This document shows positions 1 to 7,305 of a stretch of DNA of 10,784 bases, one piece after another. Source of the stretch: Flavobacterium psychrophilum (GTDB lineage Bacteria; Bacteroidota; Bacteroidia; Flavobacteriales; Flavobacteriaceae). The stretch covers positions 1 to 10,784 of the forward strand of contig CAMDQL010000058.1 of the NCBI GenBank assembly GCA_945905915.1, written 5' to 3'. The position numbers and the translations under genes were made by a program. How positions within the stretch are numbered: the stretch's first letter is position 1; every line of letters begins with the position of its first letter. The notes beneath the pieces were generated by a model. It was not told the DNA's origin and did no database searches. It saw nothing but the letters and a program-made list of their open reading frames with translations.

Positions 1-317
1 TTTGCATTTGGTTTAACCTGAACATTCTTGTATTTATCTAAGAAATAACTATCAATGTACTCCACCATATCGGTACGAACTTGGTTTGAAGCATCAATTT
101 TACGTTTCAAATCTAAAGCTGCAACCGGGTCAATATTTGGGTCACGAACTATGTCTTCATAATGCCATTGCACCGTGTCTACCCAGTTTTTTGCGAATAA
201 CAAATATTCAATTGTTCCTTTTTCAAAAGGATTTACTACGGGTTGATACACATCGTCAACAATATGATAGGTTTTGATACTTTGTTCAAAAATGGGAAAT
301 GCAAATTCGGCAAACAT
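1..317 (-). CDS. DUF4254 domain protein, N-terminal part (cut by window edge)
   Basis: The minus strand is open from an ATG at 317..315 to the window edge, giving 105 residues of a soluble protein. It starts MFAEFAFPIFEQSIK and carries the segments DPNIDPVAALDLKRKID (59-75) and SNQVRTDMVEYID (77-89), which I recognise from the DUF4254 family of Bacteroidetes; full-length members are about 200 residues, so roughly half is missing. No signal peptide or membrane segment is visible. The function is unknown. From memory, relatives often sit beside glycosyltransferase family 9 genes, but that neighbour would be outside this window. The gene is divergent from upp, with 74 bases between the starts. 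A TATTTTTG promoter-like element lies 23 bases upstream of the ATG. Family call by motif memory; function not inferable. Confidence 0.8.
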   Translation of the reverse strand, partial: MFAEFAFPIFEQSIKTYHIVDDVYQPVVNPFEKGTIEYLLFAKNWVDTVQWHYEDIVRDPNIDPVAALDLKRKIDASNQVRTDMVEYIDSYFLDKYKNVQVKPNA

Positions 318-336
318 AATAATAGCTTTTAAATTG

Positions 337-361
337 GTACAAAAATAGCGATTTTTTGTAC
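337..361. repeat. 9-bp perfect inverted repeat between divergent DUF4254 gene and upp
   Basis: GTACAAAAA (337-345) and TTTTTGTAC (353-361) are perfect inverted copies separated by 7 bases. The dyad lies in the 74-base divergent intergenic region and overlaps the minus-strand -7 element. The right arm, read on the plus strand, contains ATTTTTTG (351-358), a near match to TAnnTTTG for upp. It could be an operator for a dimeric regulator, or just two back-to-back promoter elements in AT-rich DNA. Confidence 0.5.
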
Positions 362-367
362 TTTTAA
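340..367 (-). promoter_or_regulatory. Putative promoter of the DUF4254 gene
   Basis: On the minus strand TATTTTTG (347..340) matches the flavobacterial -7 consensus TAnnTTTG. A TTA (367..365), one base off the -33 TTG, lies 17 bases further upstream. The -7 element is 22 bases from the ATG at 317, leaving a short leader. The -33 match is imperfect, so this is a candidate only. Confidence 0.4.
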
Positions 368-391
368 CCTGAATTACAAAAAATAAAATCG

Positions 392-1045
392 ATGCACATT
401 CATTATATCTCAGATCAGAACAGTATTCTTAATCATTTTTTAGCGCAAATACGCGATGTAAGTATTCAAAAAGACAGCTTGCGTTTTCGGAAAAACATTG
501 AACGGATAGGAGAAATAATGGCCTATGAATTGAGCAAAACACTTGATTATAAGAATATTGATGTGCAAACGCCTTTAGGAATTAAACACACCACAACAAT
601 TGCTGAACCTGTAGTTTTATGTTCGATTTTACGGGCCGGCTTAGCATTGCATCAAGGTTTTATGAACTTTTTTGATGCCGCAGAAAACGGATTTGTTTCG
701 GCTTACCGTAATCATTATAACAATGATGATCAATTTGATATTTTGGTCGAATATCAGGCTGCGCCTTCTTTTGAAGGAAAAAATCTTATTTTAATTGACC
801 CAATGTTGGCTACCGGACAATCAATTGTAGCGGTTTTGCAAAAATTGCATTTGGAACACAAACCTAAAGAAATACATGTTGCAGTTGTAATTGCGGCTCC
901 TGAAGGAATTGATTATTTAGAAAAAAATCTTCCTTCGACCTGTCATTTATGGGTTGCTGCTTTGGATGAAAAATTAAACGATAAAAACTATATCGTTCCG
1001 GGGCTGGGAGATGCTGGTGATTTAGCTTATGGTAGTAAATTATAA
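392..1045 (+). CDS. upp: Uracil phosphoribosyltransferase
   Basis: Converts uracil and PRPP to UMP and pyrophosphate in the cytoplasm (pyrimidine salvage). The 217-residue length is normal for the family. Visible signatures are SILRAGL (78-84), the PRPP-binding loop DPMLATGQS (136-144), and the uracil-binding C-terminal segment YIVPGLGDAGD (200-210); EGID at 171-174 belongs to another conserved block. The ATG at 392 gives the family-typical N-terminus; no clear Shine-Dalgarno is seen, as usual in this phylum. The loop has GQS where Escherichia coli has GGS, a minor variation. It is monocistronic here: divergent from the DUF4254 gene and overlapping the DUF6427-type gene tail to tail by 6 bases. 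Confidence 0.95.
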   Translation: MHIHYISDQNSILNHFLAQIRDVSIQKDSLRFRKNIERIGEIMAYELSKTLDYKNIDVQTPLGIKHTTTIAEPVVLCSILRAGLALHQGFMNFFDAAENGFVSAYRNHYNNDDQFDILVEYQAAPSFEGKNLILIDPMLATGQSIVAVLQKLHLEHKPKEIHVAVVIAAPEGIDYLEKNLPSTCHLWVAALDEKLNDKNYIVPGLGDAGDLAYGSKL

Positions 1046-1969
1046 TTGCATCACATAGAAAAAAACTGCAGAAATTATCATTCCATACACGATAATTTCT
1101 TTTATCCATTTATTATCTATTTTCTCTATAAAATTTGCGCCAATAATTGCTATAGGAGCAAAACAAAAGGCCAAACTTCCATTGTTTTTATTTGCAGAAA
1201 GCACATAAATTCCGACGCCTAAAATAAAAGAAAATAATATGGTTTTGTGTGAAGATTGCATATTTAAAGCTTTATTTTGAATATCAAAAATTTGAGAAAC
1301 AAAGAAAAATAAACTTATTGCAGCAAATAAAGCCAATGCCATTCGTTGATATATGGTATCAAAATAATAAAAATTAAAACTCACATACGTTTTGCTTAAT
1401 AAGGAACTCCGTAAGGAATTATCGAAAAAACTATTGGCTAGAAAAAATAAAATGGTTACTGCTAGCAAAGCAATAAAAGGTACCACCCAATTTCTATAAT
1501 CTCTAGAAACGTGAAGAATAATGGCAATAAAAACCAGAACAACATAAAATAAACTCCAAAAATGAAATAAACCGGCTAACAAAATCCAAAAAGAAGCATC
1601 AAAAATTTTCTCTTTTGTTGCTAATAGCGATTTCAAAGAAATAAGTCGTCTCAAGGCTAATAACAAAAAGAAATTAGCAATAATTATGTTTTTATTTTGA
1701 AAATAGGACGAGAAAAAAAGTAAAAAAACAAAAAATAATAATAAAGCGTAATTATTGTTTTTTGTTAATTCATTTTTAAGTGCAATAAAATTGATTAAAA
1801 AACTTGACGCAAACACAACAACAAACAGTCCAAATTCTTGAGCAAAATATAGCCATGAAGCATCGGTTTCTGCGGTTATTAGTGTCTTTATAATAAAGAA
1901 CACAAACAACAAAATTCCAATGGCTAAATAATTAAATGGTCTAGTTTTACCAAAAAAACTTGCTATCAT
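1040..1969 (-). CDS. DUF6427-type polytopic membrane protein
   Basis: A 309-residue, very hydrophobic protein with about nine to ten probable membrane segments, roughly at 11-30, 46-64, 74-90, 96-108, 126-150, 160-180, 208-228, 242-258, 265-280 and 291-308. I recognise the combination of size, topology and position (between upp and a DUF6341 gene) as the DUF6427 family of Flavobacteriaceae. No catalytic motif is visible and the function is unknown. The short loops and Phe/Leu/Ile-rich helices would fit a transporter or a membrane-embedded assembly factor, but this is not evidence for either. The ATG at 1969 begins MIASFFGKTRPFNYL, with basic residues just before the first helix. The 3' end overlaps the upp stop; the 5' end contains the -33 element of the divergent small gene. 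Confidence 0.75.
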   Translation of the reverse strand: MIASFFGKTRPFNYLAIGILLFVFFIIKTLITAETDASWLYFAQEFGLFVVVFASSFLINFIALKNELTKNNNYALLLFFVFLLFFSSYFQNKNIIIANFFLLLALRRLISLKSLLATKEKIFDASFWILLAGLFHFWSLFYVVLVFIAIILHVSRDYRNWVVPFIALLAVTILFFLANSFFDNSLRSSLLSKTYVSFNFYYFDTIYQRMALALFAAISLFFFVSQIFDIQNKALNMQSSHKTILFSFILGVGIYVLSANKNNGSLAFCFAPIAIIGANFIEKIDNKWIKEIIVYGMIISAVFFYVMQL

Positions 1970-1989
1970 GCGAATATTTTATACTTTTG
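1960..1989 (+). promoter_or_regulatory. Flavobacterial-type promoter for the DUF6341 gene
   Basis: TTG at 1960-1962 is followed after exactly 19 bases by TACTTTTG at 1982-1989, a full match to the flavobacterial consensus TTG - 17 to 23 bases - TAnnTTTG. Transcription would start a few bases after 1989, giving a leader of roughly 20 bases before the ATG at 2016. The -33 element lies inside the first codons of the divergent membrane-protein gene. This is the best promoter match in the window. Confidence 0.65.
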
Positions 1990-2015
1990 TGGTGTAAATA
2001 TAATACTTTATCAAA

Positions 2016-2246
2016 ATGAAATCATTTTTTGAAGGAATTGCAAGTCTTTTTGTTGACTTTTTATTTGTTCCAATGGATCTGCTCCGTGAATTAGAATTAT
2101 CTAGCTGGTGGACCGCAAACATTATTAACTGGTTATTTATAATCGTTTGTTGTGTTGCTATGCGCTATTGGATTAAGCAATTAAATATTTTTAAAGCAAA
2201 CAATGAAGACGCGCAAGACACCACTGCTCATTCATTTTTAAAATAA
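2016..2246 (+). CDS. DUF6341-type small membrane protein
   Basis: A 76-residue protein that I recognise as the DUF6341 family of Flavobacteriaceae. It begins MKSFFEGIASLFVDFLFVPM, an amphipathic or membrane-skimming stretch, followed by the acidic LRELELSSWW (23-32), one probable membrane helix at about 33-50, a basic YWIKQLNIFK (51-60), and a polar tail ending AHSFLK. The positive residues after the helix suggest a cytoplasmic C-terminus. The function is unknown. It is a real gene: it has its own consensus promoter, a good ATG, and does not share its span with another coding region. It converges on purD, with 20 bases between the stops. Constant neighbourhood with the DUF6427 gene suggests, but does not prove, a shared role. 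Confidence 0.8.
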   Translation: MKSFFEGIASLFVDFLFVPMDLLRELELSSWWTANIINWLFIIVCCVAMRYWIKQLNIFKANNEDAQDTTAHSFLK

Positions 2247-2266
2247 ATTTTAAGAACAAGGAAGCT

Positions 2267-3538
2267 TTATAAATCGTTTCCTATATCTTTTCTATAATAC
2301 ATCTTATCAAATTGTAGTTTCGCTATACTTTGATAAGATTTTTTTATGGCTTCTTGAAAGTCATTCCCATACGAAGTAACCGCTATAACACGACCGCCAT
2401 TTGTAACAACTTTTCCGTTTTCTAATTTTGTTCCAGCATGAAAAGGTATCGAATCGGTAATGTTATCTAGTCCGAAAATTTCTTTCCCTTTTTCATAGTC
2501 TTCAGGATAACCACCAGAAACCACCATAATCGTAGTGGCAGCTCTTTCGTCGATTTCTAATGTAATTTTATCCAATTCTTGTTTTCCAATTGCTTCAAAA
2601 ATATCTACTAAATCAGATTTTAATCTTGGCATTACCACTTCTGTTTCAGGATCGCCCATACGCACATTGTATTCAATGACCATTGGTTCGCCTTTTACAT
2701 TGATTAACCCGATGAAAACAAATCCTTTATATTCGATACCGTCTTTTTGAAGGCCGTCAATAGTTGGTTTCACTATTCGAGTTTCAATTTTTTCTAACAA
2801 AATAGCATCGGCAAATGGAACTGGAGACACCGCTCCCATTCCGCCCGTATTTAGCCCAGTATCGCCTTCTCCAATGCGTTTGTAGTCTTTTGCAGTTGGA
2901 AGTACTTTATAGGATTTTCCGTCGGTTAAAACGAAACAACTTAATTCAATTCCGTCTAAAAATTCTTCAATTACTACTTTTGAACTTGCTTGTCCAAACT
3001 TAGCGCCCACCAACATATTTCGTAATTCGGTTTTAGCTTCTTCCAAATCCGACAAGATCAAAACGCCTTTCCCGGCAGCTAATCCGTCGGCTTTTAAAAC
3101 GTATGGTGCTTCAAGTGTTTCTAAAAATGTGCAACCCTGTTCAACGGTATCTTTTGTAAAACTTTCGTAACGAGCTGTTGGAATGTTGTGTTTTACTAAA
3201 AATTCTTTGGCAAATTCTTTACTTCCTTCTAGTTGCGCTCCTATTTTTGAAGGTCCGATTACCGGAATATGATTGATTTGAGAATCGTTTTTAAAATAAT
3301 CGTAAATCCCTAATACTAAAGGGTCTTCTGGTCCAACGACTACCATTTCAATTTTTTCCAGAAGCACAAATTGTTTCACGGCTTCAAAATCATTAGGGTT
3401 TAGTGAAACATTAGTAGCAATTGTTGCTGTTCCAGCATTTCCAGGCGCTACAAAAAGAGAAGAGCATTTTGGGCTTTGAAGCATTTTCCATGCCAATGCG
3501 TGTTCGCGACCACCTGAACCTAGTAATAAAATTGTCAT
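2267..3538 (-). CDS. purD: Phosphoribosylamine-glycine ligase (GAR synthetase)
   Basis: Catalyses the second step of de novo purine synthesis: 5-phosphoribosylamine, glycine and ATP give glycinamide ribonucleotide, in the cytoplasm. The 423-residue length is normal. Seen in order: N-terminal [12 protein letters not shown] (7-18), GPEDPLVLG (69-77), [13 protein letters not shown] (95-107), ATP-grasp segment [14 protein letters not shown] (146-159), [12 protein letters not shown] (228-239), metal-binding region [18 protein letters not shown] (289-306), and the C-terminal RKDIG (416-420). All key blocks are intact. The ATG at 3538 gives the typical start [10 protein letters not shown]. It is the last gene downstream of the minus-strand glycan arm (58-base gap), but has its own promoter-like element, so it is probably independent of that arm or only read into from it. 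Confidence 0.97.
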   Translation of the reverse strand: MTILLLGSGGREHALAWKMLQSPKCSSLFVAPGNAGTATIATNVSLNPNDFEAVKQFVLLEKIEMVVVGPEDPLVLGIYDYFKNDSQINHIPVIGPSKIGAQLEGSKEFAKEFLVKHNIPTARYESFTKDTVEQGCTFLETLEAPYVLKADGLAAGKGVLILSDLEEAKTELRNMLVGAKFGQASSKVVIEEFLDGIELSCFVLTDGKSYKVLPTAKDYKRIGEGDTGLNTGGMGAVSPVPFADAILLEKIETRIVKPTIDGLQKDGIEYKGFVFIGLINVKGEPMVIEYNVRMGDPETEVVMPRLKSDLVDIFEAIGKQELDKITLEIDERAATTIMVVSGGYPEDYEKGKEIFGLDNITDSIPFHAGTKLENGKVVTNGGRVIAVTSYGNDFQEAIKKSYQSIAKLQFDKMYYRKDIGNDL

Positions 3539-3563
3539 TGTTTTGTGTCGTTATGTTGTTTGG

Positions 3564-3571
3564 CAAAAATA
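3564..3571 (-). promoter_or_regulatory. Putative -7 promoter element of purD
   Basis: On the minus strand TATTTTTG (3571..3564) matches TAnnTTTG exactly and lies 25 bases upstream of the purD ATG, in the 58-base gap after the sugar transferase gene. No TTG is found at the expected -33 distance; the upstream sequence is an A/T run. It supports separate expression of purD but is incomplete. Confidence 0.4.
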
Positions 3572-3596
3572 CTTCGTTTTCGATAGAAAAAAAAGT

Positions 3597-4949
3597 TTAA
3601 TAGGCTTTTTCCTCTCCTTTAATAGCGTTGATAACTGTTTTATGAATAATTTTTAAATCTAACAAAATAGACCAATTTTCTAAATAAAAAATATCGAATT
3701 TCACTCTATTTACAATATCTTTTTCGTTTTCAACTTCTCCTCTGCAACCATTTATTTGTGCTAAACCGGTAATTCCTGGCTTAATAAAATGTCTAACCAT
3801 AAATTTATCAACGCTTTTTGCATAAATTTCGGTGTGACTAACCATATGGGGTCTAGGTCCTACAACAGACATGTCACCTAATAATACGTTGAAAAATTGA
3901 GGCAACTCATCAATACTAAACTTTCGTAATATTTTTCCGAATTTAGTAACTCTTGGATCGTTTTTTTGAACTTGTTCTAAATCAGCTTTTGAATTTAATC
4001 GCATAGATCTAAATTTATAACAATTAAACTCTTTATAGTTCAAGCCGTTTCTTCTTTGTTTGAAGAAAACCGGCCCTTTTGATTCCATTTTAACTATTAT
4101 TGCTATTAATGGCGTTAACCACGACAAAAGCAATAAAATAACGAGTAATGAAAACACAACATCAAAAAAATGTTTGAATCTTTTATTAATTATTTTATCT
4201 AAAGGTATGGTTCTTAAAGATATAACAGGCACATAGCCATAGTATTCTACTGCTAGATTGCGTAACATTCTATTTTTGCTATCAGGTAGCAGTTTTATGG
4301 TTTTGAGATTGTTGTCTGCAAAATGTATTAGTCCTTGTAAATCCGTACTATTGAGTGTATTTAATGAGCCGTAAATTTCATCAACATTATTTTTAGTTAC
4401 AAACTCATAACACGCTTTAATCTCTTCCTTTTTATTTATTTTTAAACTAAAAACGTTTAATAAATTGTACCCATAATTAGGTTTAGTTGTAAAAAATAAT
4501 TTTAATTCATCTACATCTTTTCCAGATCCTAAAATGATCACATTTCTTAAATTTCCTCCATATAACAAACGATACTTTTTAAGTAGAAAAAATATTGAAA
4601 ACTTAATAAAACCAACAGAAATGAATGAAAAAATAATATAAATCCATACTTCATCTGGAGTTACATATTTATATTTATAACCAACGTAAGCGAACGTAAT
4701 TAAACTTATAAAAATAAATTGCTTTATTAGTTTGCCTAAGATTGTAATTTCTTTTGTAAATCTATACACTTCGTAATACCCTGAATAATAGGAAATAACT
4801 ATCCAAGAAAGCGACAAAATAGAATGATAGCCAAAATTGCTCATGGCCGAACGAAGACAAACTAAAATTAATAAATTTATTAATAATAAATCTATTAAAG
4901 CGATTAGAGGTCTAATAAATCCTGAATATCTTCCTGTTTTTGGCTTCAA
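3597..4949 (-). CDS. Undecaprenyl-phosphate sugar-1-phosphate transferase (polyisoprenyl-phosphate hexose-1-P transferase family)
   Basis: Initiating enzyme of a lipid-linked glycan: transfers a sugar-1-phosphate from a UDP-sugar to undecaprenyl phosphate at the inner membrane. The 450 residues show the WcaJ/WbaP-like layout: N-terminal membrane helices (about 11-31, 43-59, 75-92, 101-124), a Rossmann-like middle domain starting RNVIILGSG (135-143), a further hydrophobic stretch (about 261-287), and the C-terminal catalytic domain. Conserved blocks there are KGPVFFKQRRNG (291-302), CYKFRSM (310-316), DPRVTKFGKILRKFSIDELP (331-350), GDMSVVGPRPHM (358-369), and KPGITGLAQINGCRGE (390-405). The start is TTG (4949..4947), one base after the stop of the preceding decarboxylase gene; no ATG exists upstream in frame, and the next Met (36) would delete the first helix. 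The sugar (glucose, galactose, xylose or other) cannot be read from the sequence. Confidence 0.92.
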   Translation of the reverse strand: MKPKTGRYSGFIRPLIALIDLLLINLLILVCLRSAMSNFGYHSILSLSWIVISYYSGYYEVYRFTKEITILGKLIKQFIFISLITFAYVGYKYKYVTPDEVWIYIIFSFISVGFIKFSIFFLLKKYRLLYGGNLRNVIILGSGKDVDELKLFFTTKPNYGYNLLNVFSLKINKKEEIKACYEFVTKNNVDEIYGSLNTLNSTDLQGLIHFADNNLKTIKLLPDSKNRMLRNLAVEYYGYVPVISLRTIPLDKIINKRFKHFFDVVFSLLVILLLLSWLTPLIAIIVKMESKGPVFFKQRRNGLNYKEFNCYKFRSMRLNSKADLEQVQKNDPRVTKFGKILRKFSIDELPQFFNVLLGDMSVVGPRPHMVSHTEIYAKSVDKFMVRHFIKPGITGLAQINGCRGEVENEKDIVNRVKFDIFYLENWSILLDLKIIHKTVINAIKGEEKAY

Positions 4950-4950
4950 A

Positions 4951-5934
4951 CTAATAAATGTATTTTGAGAAATCTTTGTGTTCTTCTTTTGCTAATTCTT
5001 GAGGTGAAAGTGATTTGAAATACTCGTATGTTATTTTCATGCCCTCTTCTCTTTTTACTTTAGCCGTCCATCCTAAAATTTCCTTTGCCTTTGTGATGTC
5101 TGGTTGGCGCTGCATTGGGTCGTTTACAGGTAGGTCTTTATAAATAACCTTTTGTTTGGTTCCTGTTAATTTAATAATTTCTTCAGCAAAATCAGAAATA
5201 GTAATTTCATCAGGATTTCCAATGTTCACAGGTAAATGGTAATCGGAAAGTAATAATCTATAAATGCCTTCAACTTGATCTGTAACGTAACAAAAAGAAC
5301 GTGTTTGGCTTCCGTCTCCAAAAATTGTTAAATCTTCACCTCGAAGCGCTTGACCAATAAAAGCAGGAATAACTCGTCCGTCATTTAATCGCATTCTTGG
5401 TCCGTAAGTATTAAAAATACGAACAATTCTAGTTTCCACTCCATGAAATGTATGATAAGCCATTGTTATCGATTCTTGAAAACGTTTTGCCTCATCATAA
5501 ACCCCTCTTGGGCCGATGGTATTAACATTTCCATAATACTCTTCTGTTTGTGGATGAACTAGTGGATCTCCATACACTTCTGAGGTTGATGCGATAAGTA
5601 TTCTTGCTTTTTTTACTCGGGCTAAACCCAATAAATTATGAGTTCCTAATGATCCTACTTTTAAAGTTTGAATGGGAATTTTTAAATAATCTATGGGACT
5701 AGCAGGTGAAGCAAAGTGCAAAATATAGTCTAATTTCCCGGGCACATGGACAAATTTTGTGATGTCGTGGTGGTAAAATTCAAAATTTTTATCTTTAAAA
5801 AGGTGCTCAATATTTTTTAAATCGCCAGTTATTAAGTTATCCATGCCAATAACATAATAGCCTTCATTGATAAATCGATCACAAAGGTGTGACCCTAAAA
5901 AACCTGCGGCGCCTGTAATTAATATTCTTTTCAT
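4951..5934 (-). CDS. uxs: UDP-glucuronate decarboxylase (UDP-xylose synthase)
   Basis: Extended short-chain dehydrogenase/reductase that oxidises UDP-glucuronate at C4, decarboxylates it and re-reduces the ketopentose to UDP-xylose, using tightly bound NAD. The 327 residues include the nucleotide-binding GAAGFLG (8-14), ASTSEVYGD (115-123) with probable catalytic T117 and E119, and Y146/K150 in [14 protein letters not shown] (141-154). This GPRxxYDEAKR block, together with FNTYGPRM (174-181) and [18 protein letters not shown] (272-289), is what separates UDP-xylose synthases from dTDP-glucose dehydratases and epimerases. The ATG at 5934 is directly before the Rossmann motif. It is followed after one base by the initiating sugar transferase, so the two are probably translationally coupled. 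The supplier of UDP-glucuronate (UDP-glucose dehydrogenase) is not in the window. Confidence 0.92.
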   Translation of the reverse strand: MKRILITGAAGFLGSHLCDRFINEGYYVIGMDNLITGDLKNIEHLFKDKNFEFYHHDITKFVHVPGKLDYILHFASPASPIDYLKIPIQTLKVGSLGTHNLLGLARVKKARILIASTSEVYGDPLVHPQTEEYYGNVNTIGPRGVYDEAKRFQESITMAYHTFHGVETRIVRIFNTYGPRMRLNDGRVIPAFIGQALRGEDLTIFGDGSQTRSFCYVTDQVEGIYRLLLSDYHLPVNIGNPDEITISDFAEEIIKLTGTKQKVIYKDLPVNDPMQRQPDITKAKEILGWTAKVKREEGMKITYEYFKSLSPQELAKEEHKDFSKYIY

Positions 5935-5952
5935 TAGTTATTATTTCTAAAA

Positions 5953-5994
5953 AAGGAATTATGTTAACTAAACAAACGTAAAAATTTATTCCTT
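5953..5994 (-). terminator. Weak hairpin with T run between the ligase-like gene and uxs
   Basis: On the minus strand AAGGAAT (5994..5988) and ATTCCTT (5959..5953) can pair as a 7-bp stem with a 28-base loop, followed at once by a run of T. The arrangement resembles an intrinsic terminator just after the upstream stop codon, but the stem is short and AT-rich and the loop long, so it may be only an attenuator or chance. Confidence 0.25.
5973..5980 (-). promoter_or_regulatory. Putative -7 promoter element for uxs
   Basis: On the minus strand TACGTTTG (5980..5973) matches TAnnTTTG and lies 38 bases upstream of the uxs ATG, in the 51-base gap after the ligase-like gene. No TTG stands at the normal -33 distance. 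It suggests a possible internal promoter for uxs and the initiating transferase. Confidence 0.35.
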
Positions 5995-7305
5995 ATTGTT
6001 TAGAAGTGTTGTATTAAACAAACAATAAAAAACAGTAAAGAAAACAACGCCTCTTTGTCTCCATAAAAAAGATTCGGTCAAAAATAAGCTTAACATTAGA
6101 ATTGCAAAAGCAATATGAAGGAAATCTTTGTTTTGAAATGCGTTTTTGAGATTTATAAATAATATTAAAACTAATAATACAAACCCTATAAAGCCCAATT
6201 CGGCAAAAACTTGAATATATTGATTATGAAAATTTTTCTTTTGATAACCTTCTGTAATATTATTCCCTTGAAAAACATTATATTTTATTCCTTTTTCTTC
6301 AATTTTTTTATAAGATGCATTTAATCCTAAACCTTCAAAAAAAACATCTTCTTCTGCTAATATTTCTAGAAATAGTCTAAATTGATACACTCGGAAAGAT
6401 GCGCCCGAAAAAAAATCATTTTGTTCAAATTTTTCATTTTCCCAAGCTTCTTTCATACTGATAATTCGATCTCCAACAATTTCTTTTGGAATAACGGTAT
6501 GTCCAATATTATTATCCTTATTCAATTCAAATTCAAATTCAATTTTCTCTTTTATTCTATTAAAAAAAAGAAATGAAAAAAACACAATTCCTAACAAGGT
6601 AATATTTCTCAATCGCATTTTATTTGCTGATTTTGAATAGAAGAAAAAATAAAGAGAAATTAAGAAAATCGTAGTTATTATAATTGTTTTTGATTGAAGT
6701 AACAATAAAAACGAAATTAAGAAAAGTTGAATAATTACCTTTTTAAAAGTATATGTTTCATATGCTATAAAATAAAACAAAGAAAAACTTACAAACGTAG
6801 AAAAGTGAACGGCGTTTAATTCTTTAGTTACTAATTCGTGACCAAAAAAAATATTAGTATCATTAATGATGTAGTTCAAAAATGCTCTGATTATAAAATA
6901 CATTGAAAATAAAACAATTGAATAGCTAAAGAACTTAGTGATTTTCTCTTTTTCTTGCTTGAAAATTATGTTTGAAAATATAAAAACCAATGGAATTAAT
7001 AATAAACAAATCTCTTTTGATAATGCTTTTATTGTGGTAGATTTATCAATTGTCCACATTAGAGATAAAACCATTAAGATATATAGTAATATTGGCAATA
7101 ACAATATGGTTTCTTTTTTAAAATTATCCCTTTTTAAAAAAAATAAAGCCATTGCAAACAAAATTCCAATACTGATACTGTTGAATATATTTGCAAAAGG
7201 TATTGTTATTAAAATCAAAAGTATAAATATAAACAAATCTCCTTCTTTTGTTTTAATTATTACCCTTTTGAAAAGTTCAACAATATTTGAATAAAGATTA
7301 CTCAT
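5986..7305 (-). CDS. O-antigen ligase/polymerase-like membrane protein (Wzy/WaaL type)
   Basis: A 439-residue polytopic inner-membrane protein of the O-antigen ligase family (Wzy_C/WaaL-like). Hydrophobic segments appear at about 23-57, 67-83, 98-115, 125-147, 166-182, 189-223 and 236-249. A long hydrophilic loop of about 110 residues (250-360) follows, then two to three more helices (367-386, 397-412, 418-433). The family-typical block is FHNQYIQVFAELGFIG (359-374), just after the big periplasmic loop, plus HFSTF (167-171) and ESFLWRQRG (411-419). Such proteins join undecaprenyl-linked glycans to each other (Wzy), to lipid A core (WaaL) or to proteins (PglL-like); sequence alone does not separate these. 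The ATG at 7305 fits. It is the first gene of the minus arm and is divergent from the GMD-like gene. Confidence 0.85.
   Translation of the reverse strand: MSNLYSNIVELFKRVIIKTKEGDLFIFILLILITIPFANIFNSISIGILFAMALFFLKRDNFKKETILLLPILLYILMVLSLMWTIDKSTTIKALSKEICLLLIPLVFIFSNIIFKQEKEKITKFFSYSIVLFSMYFIIRAFLNYIINDTNIFFGHELVTKELNAVHFSTFVSFSLFYFIAYETYTFKKVIIQLFLISFLLLLQSKTIIITTIFLISLYFFFYSKSANKMRLRNITLLGIVFFSFLFFNRIKEKIEFEFELNKDNNIGHTVIPKEIVGDRIISMKEAWENEKFEQNDFFSGASFRVYQFRLFLEILAEEDVFFEGLGLNASYKKIEEKGIKYNVFQGNNITEGYQKKNFHNQYIQVFAELGFIGFVLLVLILFINLKNAFQNKDFLHIAFAILMLSLFLTESFLWRQRGVVFFTVFYCLFNTTLLNNKE
6521..6542. repeat. Short hexanucleotide repeat inside the ligase-like gene
   Basis: ATTCAA occurs three times in a row (6525-6542), preceded by TTCAA. 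On the coding (minus) strand it encodes the alternating EFEFE stretch (around residues 256-260) at the start of the large soluble loop. Copy changes would be in frame, adding or removing two residues. Confidence 0.7.

Noticed and set aside
86..277. 63-codon open frame on the plus strand
   Set aside because: It is antisense to the DUF4254 coding region, whose conserved motifs explain the stretch.
864..1109. 81-codon open frame on the minus strand across the end of upp
   Set aside because: It is antisense to conserved upp codons and overlaps the DUF6427 gene in another frame; its composition is not protein-like and it has no promoter.
2238..2253. Inverted repeat TTAAAAT-AA-ATTTTAA between the convergent DUF6341 gene and purD
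   Set aside because: The stem is all A/T with a 2-base loop and no clear T run; too weak to call a terminator and expected by chance at this composition.
2535..3003. Two plus-strand open frames (2535-2750 and 2815-3003)
   Set aside because: Both are antisense to conserved ATP-grasp and neighbouring segments of purD and match nothing recognisable.
4951..5934. Reading the decarboxylase gene as dTDP-glucose 4,6-dehydratase (rmlB) or a UDP-glucose epimerase
   Set aside because: The GPRxxYDEAKR and DPMQRQPDI blocks are those of UDP-xylose synthases, and the RmlB-type Asp-Glu catalytic pair is not present.
6938..7294. 118-codon open frame on the plus strand
   Set aside because: It lies wholly antisense within the ligase-like gene, reads as Ile/Asn/Lys-rich low-complexity protein, and has no recognisable motif; it is an AT-driven shadow.
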